Of a DNA stretch of 64,000 nucleotides, positions 35,577 to 45,800 are shown piece by piece. A program made the position numbers and the translations under genes. The notes under the pieces are model-generated. The model saw nothing but the letters and a program-made list of their open reading frames with translations. It searched no databases and was not told the origin of the DNA. Origin of the DNA: DGNJ01 sp002388905 (GTDB taxonomy: Bacteria > Pseudomonadota > Gammaproteobacteria > Pseudomonadales > Porticoccaceae); NCBI GenBank assembly GCA_036843405.1, contig DAITSJ010000012.1, positions 32,799 through 96,798 of the forward strand, given 5' to 3'. The first letter of the stretch is position 1, and the number at the start of each line of letters is the position of its first letter.

Positions 35577-36044
35577 TTAAAATCTGAGCCCCAGCCTTGC
35601 ATCCAGAGAATAATAGCCGCCACCCCGGATAAGAAGGGCGATCGCGAGCACTGCCCACATCAGCGGGTATTCCAGGCCGCCGTTGGTCCAGAAAAAGCCA
35701 TTGTGGATATGGACGGTCATGGCGACCATCAGGAAAGCCGCAACAACCAGGGCTACCGGCCGGGTCAGCAGGCCCAGGGCCAGCATTAACCCGCCGAAGA
35801 ACTCAATAATTCCAGCCGCCAACGCCATGGGCAGCCCCGGGCTCATGCCGATCGAGTCGAAAAACTGCCCGGTGCCCGTCAGGCCGTGGCCTCCGAACCA
35901 ACCGAATAATTTCTGCGCGCCGTGGGGCATCAGCCAAAGGCCTGTTACGACGCGGATAAGAGGCCAGGCCAGGGGTGAAAGGTTGTTGATCAGCCTGAAC
36001 TGGCTTGGTGTGGGGCTATCGATTTTTGAAGTTGCTTGATTCAT
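35577..36044 (-). CDS. DoxX family membrane protein
   Basis: A 155-residue protein with four predicted membrane helices (about 25-45, 70-95, 98-118, 125-145). DoxX signatures are RVVTGLWLMPHGAQKLFGWFGG and EFFGGLMLALGLLTRPVA. DoxX-type proteins are linked to quinone or redox chemistry and oxidative stress. It is the last gene of the minus-strand cluster azoR-pirin-doxX. The ATG at 36044 has GAGGAG upstream. Confidence 0.88.
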   Translation of the reverse strand: MNQATSKIDSPTPSQFRLINNLSPLAWPLIRVVTGLWLMPHGAQKLFGWFGGHGLTGTGQFFDSIGMSPGLPMALAAGIIEFFGGLMLALGLLTRPVALVVAAFLMVAMTVHIHNGFFWTNGGLEYPLMWAVLAIALLIRGGGYYSLDARLGLRF

Positions 36045-36087
36045 GGGTTGACTCCTCATTTCTCGTAAAGGGAACACTATGCCGTTG

Positions 36088-36954
36088 TCACTGCCCGACC
36101 AGCGATCCATCGCGGTAGTCCCGCAGGGCTTGCTCGATCTCTTCCGGGGTATTCATCACAAAGGGTCCGTACTGCGCTACCGGTTCGCCAATGGGCAGCC
36201 CAGCCAGCACCAGCAGGCTCGCCTGGGCCTGCCCAGCAGCAAGGCTTATGCCTTCTCCGTCATTGAGAACGGCCACCGTATCGGTTGCCATACTCTGCCC
36301 CGCCACGAGCGGAGCGCCTTCGTAAGCGTAGAGAAAGGCGTTGTGACTTGCCGGCAGTTGTACGGTGACGGTGCCTCCCGGCATCAGGTGAATGTCCAGA
36401 TAGACGGGGTCGGTAGTGAAGGCTCTGCCGTCGAGGCCGTTGAAAAAGCCGGTTACCTCGTTACCGTCGATGACGCAGCGCCCGGCCAGCACGATCGCCT
36501 CGCCACCGCCTTGCAGCGGGTGACGGGGAAGGTCCGTTGCCTGGGCATCCCGGTAGGCGGGTGGCTTCATCTTCTCCGACGCCGGGAGGTTGAGCCACAA
36601 CTGGAAGCCGCGCATCCGGCCGTTCGTTTGCCTGGGCATTTCCGAGTGGACAATACCCCGTCCCGCCGTCATCCACTGGGCGCCGCCATCGTTCAACTGG
36701 CCCCGGTTGCCCAGGTGGTCGCTGTGCTCCATATGGCCCTCCAGCATATAGGTGACGGTTTCGAATCCCCGGTGCGGGTGCTCGGGAAAGCCGGCCATAT
36801 AGTCCGCCGGGTTGTCGGAGGAAAAGGCGTCCAGTAACAGGAATGGGTCGAGGCGCGCGCCGGGGGACTGCCCGAGGCTGCGCTTGATACGCACCCCGGC
36901 GCCCTCCCTGGCCTCCCGGGCGGAAATAAACCGTTGAATGGTGCGTGTCTGCAT
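36088..36954 (-). CDS. pirin family protein
   Basis: A 288-residue bicupin of the pirin family. The N-terminal cupin has the metal-binding HPHRGFETVTYMLEGHMEHSD region and HSEMP. Bacterial pirins such as YhhW can act as quercetin dioxygenases. The ATG at 36954 follows GGGAGGTGG. It lies 22 bases downstream of azoR in the same direction and 43 bases before doxX. Confidence 0.9.
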   Translation of the reverse strand: MQTRTIQRFISAREAREGAGVRIKRSLGQSPGARLDPFLLLDAFSSDNPADYMAGFPEHPHRGFETVTYMLEGHMEHSDHLGNRGQLNDGGAQWMTAGRGIVHSEMPRQTNGRMRGFQLWLNLPASEKMKPPAYRDAQATDLPRHPLQGGGEAIVLAGRCVIDGNEVTGFFNGLDGRAFTTDPVYLDIHLMPGGTVTVQLPASHNAFLYAYEGAPLVAGQSMATDTVAVLNDGEGISLAAGQAQASLLVLAGLPIGEPVAQYGPFVMNTPEEIEQALRDYRDGSLVGQ

Positions 36955-36976
36955 AGTGGCCACCTCCCGGCGCGGA

Positions 36977-37579
36977 TCAGGCCGCTTTACTCTGCAACTG
37001 GTCGCGGGCCTCGGCGAGGGCCCTGGCGGCCGACTCCTCACCCGTATTGAGACCTTCCGCGTAGATGAACTCGATGTCCTTAATCCCTATTAATCCCAGT
37101 ATATGGCGGATAAAGTCACTCTGAGTATCCATCGGACCGCCAGCGTAGACGCCACCCCGGGTGGCCACCACATAAACCTTACGGTCCTCGAGCAGCCCCA
37201 ACGGGCCGTTTTTCGTATAGCGGAAGGTTTGCCCCGCCCGGGCGATATGGTCGATATAGGCCTTGAAGGCCGAGGGTACCCCCAGGTTGTAGAGTGGCAG
37301 GGCTATCACCACCCGATCGGCATTGCGCCACTCGTCGATCAGGGCATCGGAAAGGGCTACCACAGCCCGTTGTGTCTCGGTGCGTTCTGCCTCCGCAACG
37401 GTAAATGCAGAGAAACCGGTGTAGTCCAGGTGGGGGACGGGCTCGGCCGACAGATCCCGGTGGGTCACCGTCAAGTTCGGGTAGGCAACGGATAGCGTAT
37501 CGACAAAGGCGCGACTCAACTGGCTGGACTGGCCCTGTTCGCCAAACAGGCTGCTGGTGATGTAAAGCAGGTTCTCCAT
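36977..37579 (-). CDS. azoR: FMN-dependent NADH azoreductase
   Basis: A 200-residue flavodoxin-like enzyme of the AzoR family that reduces quinones and azo compounds with NADH. Conserved parts are the N-terminal ITSSLFGEQGQSSQLS phosphate-binding region, PLYNLGVPSAFKAYIDHIARAG, and ATRGGVYAGG. It is first in the cluster with pirin and doxX, and GAGGAG precedes its ATG. A LysR-type regulator is divergent to it. Confidence 0.92.
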   Translation of the reverse strand: MENLLYITSSLFGEQGQSSQLSRAFVDTLSVAYPNLTVTHRDLSAEPVPHLDYTGFSAFTVAEAERTETQRAVVALSDALIDEWRNADRVVIALPLYNLGVPSAFKAYIDHIARAGQTFRYTKNGPLGLLEDRKVYVVATRGGVYAGGPMDTQSDFIRHILGLIGIKDIEFIYAEGLNTGEESAARALAEARDQLQSKAA

Positions 37580-37623
37580 GGTGGATTCTCCTCGTTGGTG
37601 GATTTGTTTATTAAACTATTGAC

Positions 37624-37635
37624 TTTATCGATAAA
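37624..37635. promoter_or_regulatory. palindrome in azoR/lysR divergent promoter
   Basis: The 12-base perfect palindrome TTTATCGATAAA sits midway between azoR and the lysR-type gene. It is a plausible operator for the regulator because it has the size and AT-rich ends of LysR boxes. The function is inferred from position. Confidence 0.45.
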
Positions 37636-37680
37636 AAAGCGCAATTATTAATTCAATTTAATCAGGTATTTAGATTGTTT

Positions 37681-38613
37681 ATGGGGTCTCCGAAGGCCAG
37701 TCTGGATCAATGGCAATGTTTTCTGGCCGTCGTGGATGAGGGTTCCTACGCCAGGGCTGCGGAACACCTGCACAAAAGTCAATCCGCCGTCAGCTACGCC
37801 ATTCAGAAACTGGAACAACAACTGGGGATTCGCGTGTTCGCCATCCGCGGACGCAAGGCGGAGCTGACCCCGGTGGGCCGCCAGCTCTATCAGCGCGGGA
37901 GGGCCTTGCTGAACGAGGCCCTGCGCCTGGAGGAGGCGGCCAGGGCGGCTGCCGCCGGCTGGGAAGCGGAACTGCGCATGGTGGTAGACACTCTGTTCCC
38001 CCAGGATGCTCTCCTCGACACCCTGGCAGCCATGGCGGAGACTTGCCCTGCTACCCGGGTGGAATGTCTCGAGACTGTCCTGAGTGGAGCGGAGGAAGCG
38101 CTACTGGAACGCCGCTGTGATCTGGCGATCACCGGCGTGGTGCCGGCGGGGTTCATGGGGGATTTGCTCTTGCGAGTGCGGTTTGTGGCGGTGGCCCTTC
38201 GTGACCACCCATTGCTGAAGCTCAACAGGGCCTTGAGCTTTCAGGATCTGCGCCAGCACCGGCAGCTGGTGGTGCGGGATTCGGGTCAGCGCCGGCGTCG
38301 TGATTCCGGTTGGCTGGAAGCGCCCCAGCGTCTGACTGTCAGCCGGATGGATCTCTCTGCGCGGGCTGTGGCCCGGGGGCTGGGTTTTGCCTGGCTTCCG
38401 GATCTCGCCATCCGCCGCGAACTGGCATCCGGTCTGTTGCAGCCGCTGCCCCTCGCCGAGGGCGGGGAACGCTTTGTCGATCTGTACCTCATATTTCCCA
38501 ACCGGGATCTGGCAGGATCCGCGGCCAGACAGTGCGAGAGCCTGCTGCGGGAGAAGCTCGCTAAACACGTCTGCAGCCCGTTCCTTGCCGGCAACGGCGC
38601 AGCAGGCACCTGA
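37681..38613 (+). CDS. LysR-family transcriptional regulator
   Basis: A 310-residue LysR-type regulator with an N-terminal winged helix-turn-helix (about 5-65; GSYARAAEHLHKSQSAVSYAI) and a C-terminal effector-binding domain. It is divergent from azoR-pirin-doxX and probably activates that cluster in response to quinones or electrophiles. The start at ATG 37681 is two codons after an open TTG. Confidence 0.88.
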   Translation: MGSPKASLDQWQCFLAVVDEGSYARAAEHLHKSQSAVSYAIQKLEQQLGIRVFAIRGRKAELTPVGRQLYQRGRALLNEALRLEEAARAAAAGWEAELRMVVDTLFPQDALLDTLAAMAETCPATRVECLETVLSGAEEALLERRCDLAITGVVPAGFMGDLLLRVRFVAVALRDHPLLKLNRALSFQDLRQHRQLVVRDSGQRRRRDSGWLEAPQRLTVSRMDLSARAVARGLGFAWLPDLAIRRELASGLLQPLPLAEGGERFVDLYLIFPNRDLAGSAARQCESLLREKLAKHVCSPFLAGNGAAGT

Positions 38614-39139
38614 TTGGCCGAAAATGAAATGTCGAGATTGCTCTTAACTAGATATGTCTTCTTCGGGGAACGGCACGTGTCCCTTTCTTCCGGGTGGGTG
38701 GTTAAATAATGAACAGAAAGTCTCCAACGTGATTCCCTATTCCGGACCGAGTTGCAATATCGTCGCTACCCGAACCGGCCGTGAACAATGTCCGGAAAAA
38801 GATCCGAAGCTGATGGAGCCGCCAGGGGGTACCGTGGAATTTTCCCCGGGCTGATGTCTCTAAAAATTTCTATTCATAGTGTTCCCCTCTCTTAACACCG
38901 GCTGGCGTCGGGTTTTCTTTGCCTCTGGTACCGGATGCTGGCCGTTCATCTTCAAAACTCTTGGCTACACATTAAATTTGCGGAGCTTTTGGTGGATCAG
39001 TAGCTGGGTACGACCCGCAACGAGGCGCTCACACTTTCAGTGTCCCTTGCCACCGGTTCCCTGTGGTAGGCTGTCGCTCGGCCGTGGCTTCACTATTATT
39101 CCGGATTGGCCGACGGGCATCTTCAGAAGGACAATTTTC
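38614..39139 (+). pseudogene. non-coding stretch with decayed duplicate of 34.5-35.4 kb
   Basis: Bases 38825-38985 match 34505-34690 with many substitutions, including the CCCCTCTCTT lead-in, a damaged terminator hairpin and GCCTC-TACCG. Immediately after, 38988-39045 translates to a broken copy of the end of the tail-anchored protein (LVDQ, stop, then LGTTRNEALTLSVSLA, against LVDRSQGATRTEAITLSVLL). So a copy lost about 0.6 kb in its middle and decayed. Bases 38614-38824 show nothing else. Confidence 0.6.
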
Positions 39140-40168
39140 ATGAGTAAAGACTCCTGGGGGAATTCCTCCGGACCGCCGGATATCCAGGCGGAAATCGGCA
39201 AGCTTTTCAAGAAACTGCCGTCCGGGTTTTCCGTTTGGCTGATCCCCATCCTGCTTCTTGCCGCCTGGGCGGTTTTCTCTTCTTTCTACACGGTACAGCC
39301 GGAACAGCAGGCGGTGGTGAAAAGGTTCGGGGCGGTGGTCCAGATCACCGACCCGGGTCTGCATTTCAAGCTCCCCTTCGGTATCGACCAGGTGCAGCGC
39401 GTGGCCTCCGCCCGGGTGTTGAAACAGGAGTTCGGTTTTCGCACCGCCGGTCAGCGAAGCGACCAGCGCACCCGTTACTCGGAGCAGGATTTCAGTAACG
39501 AATCGCTAATGCTGACCGGCGACCTGAATGTCATCGACGTGGAGTGGGTGGTCCAGTACCGTATCCAGGATCCCATTAAGTATCTCTACCAGTTGCGCCA
39601 GCCCGACCGCACCCTGCGGGATATTTCCGAGTCGGTGATGCGCCGGGTGGTGGGTAACCGCCTGGGTTCCGAGGTTCTGACCGTGGGCCGTGTGGAGATC
39701 GCCGAGGGCGCGCGGGAGGAAATCCAGAGCATCATGGATCTGTACGATGCCGGCATTCATATTATCACCGTGGAATTGCAGGATGTGGTGCCGCCCAAGG
39801 CGGTGCGGCCGGCCTTTAACGAGGTCAACGAGGCCCGCCAGGAGCGCGAGCGCATGATCAACGAGGCCACCAAGCGGGCCAACCAACAGATTCCCCGCGC
39901 CGAGGGGGAAGCCCAGCGGCTGATTGCCGATGCCCAGGGCTACGCCACGGAGCGGGTCAACCACGCCCTCGGGGAAACCGCCCGTTTCCGGGCCATGCTG
40001 CGGGAGTACAAGACGGTGCCCGATGTCACCCGGTCGCGGCTCTATCTGGAAACCATGTCGGAAATTCTGCCCAATATCGGCCAGGTGTTGATGGTCCAGG
40101 AGGATCAGGTAGGTCCCCTGCCTCTTATGAATGTGCGCGATAGTCGCCAACAAGGAGAAAAGCCATGA
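39140..40168 (+). CDS. hflK: HflK, SPFH-domain modulator of FtsH
   Basis: A 342-residue membrane protein. A single TM helix lies at about residues 34-55. The SPFH/band-7 domain follows (VQPEQQAVVKRFGAVVQITDPGLHFKLP, seen in part at 58-85), then a coiled-coil region with AEGEAQRLIADAQGYATER. HflK and HflC form a large periplasmic cage that regulates the FtsH protease. It is shorter than E. coli HflK because the glycine-rich N-terminus is reduced. The ATG at 39140 (MSKDSWGN) has AGAAGGA upstream. The stop overlaps hflC by four bases. Confidence 0.92.
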   Translation: MSKDSWGNSSGPPDIQAEIGKLFKKLPSGFSVWLIPILLLAAWAVFSSFYTVQPEQQAVVKRFGAVVQITDPGLHFKLPFGIDQVQRVASARVLKQEFGFRTAGQRSDQRTRYSEQDFSNESLMLTGDLNVIDVEWVVQYRIQDPIKYLYQLRQPDRTLRDISESVMRRVVGNRLGSEVLTVGRVEIAEGAREEIQSIMDLYDAGIHIITVELQDVVPPKAVRPAFNEVNEARQERERMINEATKRANQQIPRAEGEAQRLIADAQGYATERVNHALGETARFRAMLREYKTVPDVTRSRLYLETMSEILPNIGQVLMVQEDQVGPLPLMNVRDSRQQGEKP

Positions 40169-41103
40169 AAGGGATGGTAGTGACCATATTGGCGGCCGTT
40201 GTCGCCGTGACACTCTATTCCGCCGCCTTTGTGGTGGACGAAGCGGAACAGGCCATTATCGTCCAGTTCGGCGAACCTCGGGGCGACGTCATCGGCGACC
40301 CCGGCCTGCACTGGAAACTGCCCTTTATCCAGGAGGTGCGTCGGTTCGACAAGCGCCTGCTGGTCTGGGACGGCGATGTCACCCAGATACCCACCCTTGG
40401 GCGGGAGTTTATCCAGGTGGACACCACCGCCCGCTGGCGCATCGTCGATCCCCTGCAGTTTTTGCGCAGCGTGCGCGACGAACGGGGCGGTCGCACCCGG
40501 CTGGACGACATTATCGACTCCGTGGTGCGGGATATTATCTCGGGCACCGAACTGGAAGAGATTGTTCGCTCCGGTGACTGGGACGTGGATATGGAAGAAC
40601 TGGACGAAGTGGAACAGGACCGCGACGACGTGGCCCTGGACAAGCGACCCAAACTGGGTCGGGAGAAACTGGAGGCGGAAATCCTCAAAAGCGCCGCCAA
40701 ACGCACCCCGGGTCTCGGTATCGAGCTCAAGGATGTGCGCATCAAACGCCTCAACTACATCGATTCCGTGCGGGAACAGGTGGAGAATCGCATGATCTCC
40801 GAGCGCCAGGCCATTGCCGAACGGTTCCGTGCCGAGGGCCAGGGCCGCAGCCTGGAAATTACCGGCGAGATGGAGCGGGAACTGCGCCGCATCAATTCCG
40901 AAGCCGTGCGCAAGGCCGAGGAAATTCGCGGCGACGCCGATGCCGAGGCCATCCGCATCTACGGCGAAGCCTTCGGTGCCGATCCGGAGTTCTACGCCTT
41001 TACCCGGACCCTTGATACCTACAAGGCCCTGGGAGACAACGCCACCCTGATGATCAGAGCGGATTCGGATTTCTTCCGCTACCTGGAAAAAATCGACCGA
41101 TAA
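40165..41103 (+). CDS. hflC: HflC, SPFH-domain modulator of FtsH
   Basis: A 312-residue partner of HflK with an N-terminal TM helix (about 3-22) and an SPFH domain (EQAIIVQFGEPRGDVIGDPGLHWKLPF, in part), then a helical region rich in Arg and Glu (RAEGQGRSLEITGEMERELR). An acidic insert at about 132-155 (DWDVDMEELDEVEQDRDD) is typical of HflC. It is translationally coupled to hflK. The usual hfq-hflX genes are not adjacent. Confidence 0.92.
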   Translation: MKGMVVTILAAVVAVTLYSAAFVVDEAEQAIIVQFGEPRGDVIGDPGLHWKLPFIQEVRRFDKRLLVWDGDVTQIPTLGREFIQVDTTARWRIVDPLQFLRSVRDERGGRTRLDDIIDSVVRDIISGTELEEIVRSGDWDVDMEELDEVEQDRDDVALDKRPKLGREKLEAEILKSAAKRTPGLGIELKDVRIKRLNYIDSVREQVENRMISERQAIAERFRAEGQGRSLEITGEMERELRRINSEAVRKAEEIRGDADAEAIRIYGEAFGADPEFYAFTRTLDTYKALGDNATLMIRADSDFFRYLEKIDR

Positions 41104-41454
41104 CCGGTAGGCACGGCACCTTTTTGCTTGCCTGTGTTTAACGGGGCTCCCTCGACACATGGCGCAGCGATAAGGTTGCCGGCAGCACGCTTTTTTGGAG
41201 GGCCATCCACTGAATTGTTCTGCAAGTAGACCAGGCAAAACTTGAAGATAAGGTCGTTCACCGGAACCTCCAGGAATGCTGCGTAGACGCTAGCTTGTGT
41301 CGCGATATGCGTCTATTCGCTTTTCGCCAGGATCAAATGCAATAGTCGGGCGAGAAGCGGACCCGGACAGTACTTATAGCGTTATCTACAGGATCTGACG
41401 AAGACGCAAAAAAAGGGGCTACGTTTCCGTAACCCCATGGTTTTCCTACCGTAA
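41104..41454. other. non-coding stretch before the island
   Basis: I see no gene, terminator or repeat that can be supported here. It is the host DNA between hflC and the left island boundary. Confidence 0.4.
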
Positions 41455-41504
41455 TTTGGCTCCGCCTGCTGGGCTCGAACCAGCGACCCAATGATTAACA
41501 GTCC
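41455..41504. repeat. left attachment site (partial tRNA-Asn copy)
   Basis: Fifty bases identical to 59143-59192. It covers the acceptor 3' strand, T-arm, variable loop and anticodon arm of tRNA-Asn, after which the sequence diverges (CAGTTTGGAC), so it is not a functional tRNA. Confidence 0.92.
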
Positions 41505-41593
41505 AGTTTGGACGGTCAGCAAGAGTAAGAATACCCGTTTTATCAGTGAGTTACAACGAGTTAGCTTGGGCTCGATAATGGTCGAACCAGTGG

Positions 41594-42757
41594 CTAAGTG
41601 TGCTGAGATTGTGCTGGAGTTGCGACGGCGCCCAGATTTGGGGAATAGTGGTCATTGACCGACTCTTGCTTTTTGAGCGGCCACACCTCCTTCAGCCGAT
41701 TGACGGTATGACTCCACTTCGGAGTGGTTGGCTTACAGACCGTATTTTGATTACCGAACAATCCGACTTCGCTGAAGGCGTGCGCGCGGTCAACAGTGTG
41801 GATCCAGCGCACAGGCACAAGATACTCGGCATCTTCGTCTGGAGTCTCGAGGTTAAGTTGTGGGTAGTCTTCTACGAGCTCCATCTCCAGCAGTGTCTTC
41901 AGCCCCTCGGGAGTGTCGAAGCGATACAGTTCGGCGCGACAACGTTCTCCGAGTACTTCACCGACACCGACGAATCCGGTTTTGGGCATGTTGACCCAAA
42001 TGCGGTCACCCTCTGAGAGCATGGCCAGCGTTTTGGAGTACCAGGGGGCGCCGCCGCCGCAGATAAAACCCAGCCGTCGAGCATCCTCCCAGGGATAATC
42101 CGGGGCTAGAGATGCATAGAACTCACCGTTCCAGGGTTCCTTGCGTGCCTTGGCGGCAGAGGGCTGCTGTGGTTCATCCGGGTCGATCATCCAGGCCCGG
42201 CTCAGGTAACGGTTGCCGCCGTCCTCGAATGCCGCGAAGAAAAGGGCGTTTATCGAGAGTTGACCGTAATCGTTGAGATAATTGATGATCCGTTCGGTGC
42301 TGGCATCCAGGTGAGTGGATACGACCACCATCTGATGACTCTCGTTCAACGTGATGTCATTTAGCTCTAACCCGAACTTGGCTCGGAAAGCCTCTTCTAA
42401 GGTGGCATGCGGACGTTCATAGCGCTGGGCAAACTCTTGATAGATCTCGATAAGTTGGTAGTCACGGAGGTTTACCACCCAAGAGGCGTAGTCAATGGCC
42501 TGAGCCACCACATCACGGGGAGTCTTTTCGCGCTTCAGTTCGATAATGATGACCGTTCCGTTGGCGTCTATGGCCAGCAGGTCGATAAATTTATCGAAGG
42601 CGGTACGTACCTGACGACCCAGCAGAAGCCAATCTCGATTGAGAATAGAGGTGTCCTGCATGATCTTTTCTTCCAGTACACTCTCGTCCACTAATCCGGC
42701 GGGTTTCAATTTCTTGGGTACGTCTCCCAGTTTCCAGATTCCTTGTTCGATCGCCAT
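41594..42757 (-). CDS. NucS/DUF91-like nuclease with PUA/EVE-like C-terminal part
   Basis: A 387-residue protein. Residues about 5-125 resemble the NucS/DUF91 PD-(D/E)XK nuclease: RTAFDKFIDLLAID with D59, then IIIELKREKTPRD with E73 and K75, and AQAIDYASWV. Residues about 225-360 (EGDRIWVNMPKTGFVGVGEV, PVRWI, LFGNQNTVCKPTTP) look like a PUA/EVE-type nucleic-acid-reading module. A reader of modified bases joined to a nuclease would fit defence. It is last in the hsdR-hsdM-hsdS-helicase operon, 80 bases after the helicase gene. ATG 42757 has TGGGAG upstream; GTG 42769 is less likely. Confidence 0.7.
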   Translation of the reverse strand: MAIEQGIWKLGDVPKKLKPAGLVDESVLEEKIMQDTSILNRDWLLLGRQVRTAFDKFIDLLAIDANGTVIIIELKREKTPRDVVAQAIDYASWVVNLRDYQLIEIYQEFAQRYERPHATLEEAFRAKFGLELNDITLNESHQMVVVSTHLDASTERIINYLNDYGQLSINALFFAAFEDGGNRYLSRAWMIDPDEPQQPSAAKARKEPWNGEFYASLAPDYPWEDARRLGFICGGGAPWYSKTLAMLSEGDRIWVNMPKTGFVGVGEVLGERCRAELYRFDTPEGLKTLLEMELVEDYPQLNLETPDEDAEYLVPVRWIHTVDRAHAFSEVGLFGNQNTVCKPTTPKWSHTVNRLKEVWPLKKQESVNDHYSPNLGAVATPAQSQHT

Positions 42758-42837
42758 TGGTGCTCCCACTGATGGAATTGCAAAAATATGATAGGTCTAG
42801 CCCCAGATTATGAGGTTTCGAGAAAGGTTCCTTAATG

Positions 42838-45800
42838 TCACTCAGCGTAAGAGGTTTGGTAGACTGCTAGATTATTGTTGGTATCTATCAATACACCGTC
42901 GTCTATTAACTCAGATAATACATTGTCGACTTGCGTGACAGCTTTCTGAGTTGAACGCTGGAATCCGAGTAACGAAAGACTGGCGGAAATGGCCTCCTCC
43001 CGCTGAATCGTGAAGGCTCCGGACACCGTCTCGATCAAAGCCGCCTGAATCTCGGCAGGTGGTACGTGCTCAATCCGTTTATGGGTGTTGGGGAGGTTGG
43101 ATCGGTCCCGGATCGGACTCGTTGCCTCACTAGAGGGGTATAGAAAAGGATCTTCAAAGCAGAATACCCCATTGGCTGAGCCCTTGGAGAAGGCTTGATA
43201 GAAGCGAGAGTTGATGCGTTTTCCTACCCGGGTTATCCCTACTGAATTTACCAAACGCTTGGCGGCCTGGTCGAAGTGGAGAGGGCCCTCGTGCTCCAAG
43301 AGCGTTTTGACCGCTTTATGGATCACATTGTCGCTGAATTCATGGGGCTCAATTCTCGTGGGCAGGCCCAGGGAGCCCTCGTAAACCCGGTAGGGCTTGG
43401 CGGCGGAGATCGAGGAATCCGACGGTTCATCGCGGGATATTTGAGCTGTAGGGGTTGGCTCATGGTTGTTAGGTACGGCAATAACTTCTTCGGTGGCTGA
43501 GGAGGCCAACGCTTCTACCGAAGTTTCGATTGCCTCTTTAAGTCGCTGTGTCTCTGCCTGAGGGTGACGGAACCAGTCGGTACTCCATATACGGTGGAAG
43601 CGCCAACCAAGCCCTTCAAGGACATCCTGACGCAAACGGTCCCGATCCCGAGCATTGGCAGAGCTGTGATAGGACGCGCCATCACATTCGACAGCCAGAG
43701 CGTAGCGACCGGGTTTGCCGGGATCTCTCACCGCGAGATCGATAAAGAAGCCAGCGGATCCCACCTGTGGTTCAGCTTCGTATCCCAGGCTCCTAATGGC
43801 AGCCAATACTTCGTCCTCAAAAGGCGAGTCGGCTTCCCGCCCCGTCTCCTGGTGCCTTTGTAGTTCGCCGGACTCGGCATAGACCAGGAAGTTCTTGAGC
43901 GCCCTCACGCCAAAGGGCGTAGTGGAAGTGGTTTGAAGCTCGTCACCCGTGAAATTGGCGAATACCTCCATTCCTAATCGCGCACGGGTGATCAAGACAT
44001 TGAGCCGGCGTTCGCCTCCATCCCGGTTAACCGGACCAAAACTCTGGCTGAGTCGGCCTTCAGTAGACTTGCCGTAGCCAATGCTGATCAAGATGATGTC
44101 GCGCTCATCACCCTGGACGTTCTCCAAATTCTTAATAAAGAAGGACTCTCCGTCTGACCGTTCTTGTGCAAAGAACTCTTCCGTCTCGGGATGCTCGCGC
44201 CGCAGGCGCTCGACTTGCAACAGTAAGCAGTCCCGTTGGGCGGTACTGAAGGCAACGACGCCTAGACTCAACTGAGGACGATGCTTCGCGTGATGGATTA
44301 CTGCTTCCGCCACGGCCCGGGCCTCCTCCACATTGGTGCGTGAGCCACCTCGGTCGTATCTGGTTTCAGGAAAATGCCGGAACCGCAGACCCGAGGCATG
44401 GGGATTAATGCCCGGGCTGGGGAAGACCATCAATTTACCGTCATAAAACTCTTCATTAGACACTGCGATGAGTGAATCGTGGCGGCTACGATAGTGCCAG
44501 CGCAACATGCTCTCGGTTGCCCCCTGAGCCAAGAACATGCCGAGAATGCTCTCAATGTCAGCAGTTTGGCTGGCGTCAGCTTCTTCGTCATCGAGTTCCA
44601 GGGCCCGACTAAAGAAGTCTGTGGGTGGCATCTGCTTAGTATCCCCAACAACGACAGCCTGATTGCCGCGCAGCAAAGCGCCTAAGGCGTCCACCACCTT
44701 GACCTGGCTGGCTTCGTCGAAAATCACAACGTCGAACTCTACGGCCCCTTGCTCCAGATAGGTGGCCACAGACATCGGACTCATCATAAATACTGGTTTA
44801 ATTTCCTGAATTGCTCGTCCCGCTTCCCTGATGAGCTTGCGTAAAGCCATGTGCCGCCGCTTCTTGTTCATCTCGCGACGTAGAGTCGCCATCTCGCCAC
44901 CGGCTCCAAGAGAAGGTAGACGTTGATGTAGCTGTTCAACGAGGCCTTCCTGAGCGTGTGTAAACAGTTCTCGGTCTAGCCTGCGGAAGTCCTGAATTGA
45001 TTGCTCCTGGCTGACACGGTCGAAGTAACGAATCGCATCCCGCGTGGTATATGCTTCCTCGACGAGTCCTGCAAACCAACTGGCTTGCAAGGTGGTCAGA
45101 AGTTGCTCAGGAGACCGATCCCACTCGAATGAGAGATCGGCGACCGCTTTTAGTGCAGGTGTATGGAAGGTGCTGATAATCAGGTTATACCGAGCCATGG
45201 GATAGAGCTCATCGATGGCATCCTTCCACCGGTTAATGAACTCTTTCAAGGTCGCCAGGTTGACAGTGGCCGGTGTCACACCTTCGCCGCCGGGGAGCTC
45301 CAGTTCTGCCGTCTTCATTACCGCCTGGATAGCATCTTCGAGCTTCTTAGCTGCACCGGAAATTTCAGCTAACTGAGTCGCCCAGTCTTGAAGTTCGGGA
45401 TCCCCTTCCAAAAACCGAAGAACTGCCGGGGGAATGGAGCCATTTGTAACCTCGCGATAGAGGTCGATCACCCACTCGGACAGTGACGCCAGAACTGGCC
45501 AATCACTCTGTAGCCCCTGCCATTGCGCGCCAAACAGAGAAGCTCCAAGTTGCTCGTGTTTTTGGTACTCCTTATGAAAGGTTTGATAGGCAAGGATGTC
45601 GTCAACCAGAGAGAGGCATTGATCCGCGTCTTTGGGTAGGTCTCCTTTAACCAGGCCTTGCAAGGAGCGTTTCGCTTTCCGGAAGTCACCAGAGAGGAAT
45701 CGCCACCACTTGGTGCCGGCTGTGGCCCATGGGCCTCGTAGTGACAGCACGTCGGCGGCCCATGCCTGATCTATCAGCTTGTCGGCATGACGACGCTGTA

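Noticed and set aside
38654..38854. 66-codon frame after lysR
   Set aside because: Overlaps the decayed duplicate region, has no ribosome site, and its translation shows no fold.
41461..41504. Second tRNA-Asn gene
   Set aside because: Only the 3' half matches; the 5' half cannot pair, so it is an att remnant.
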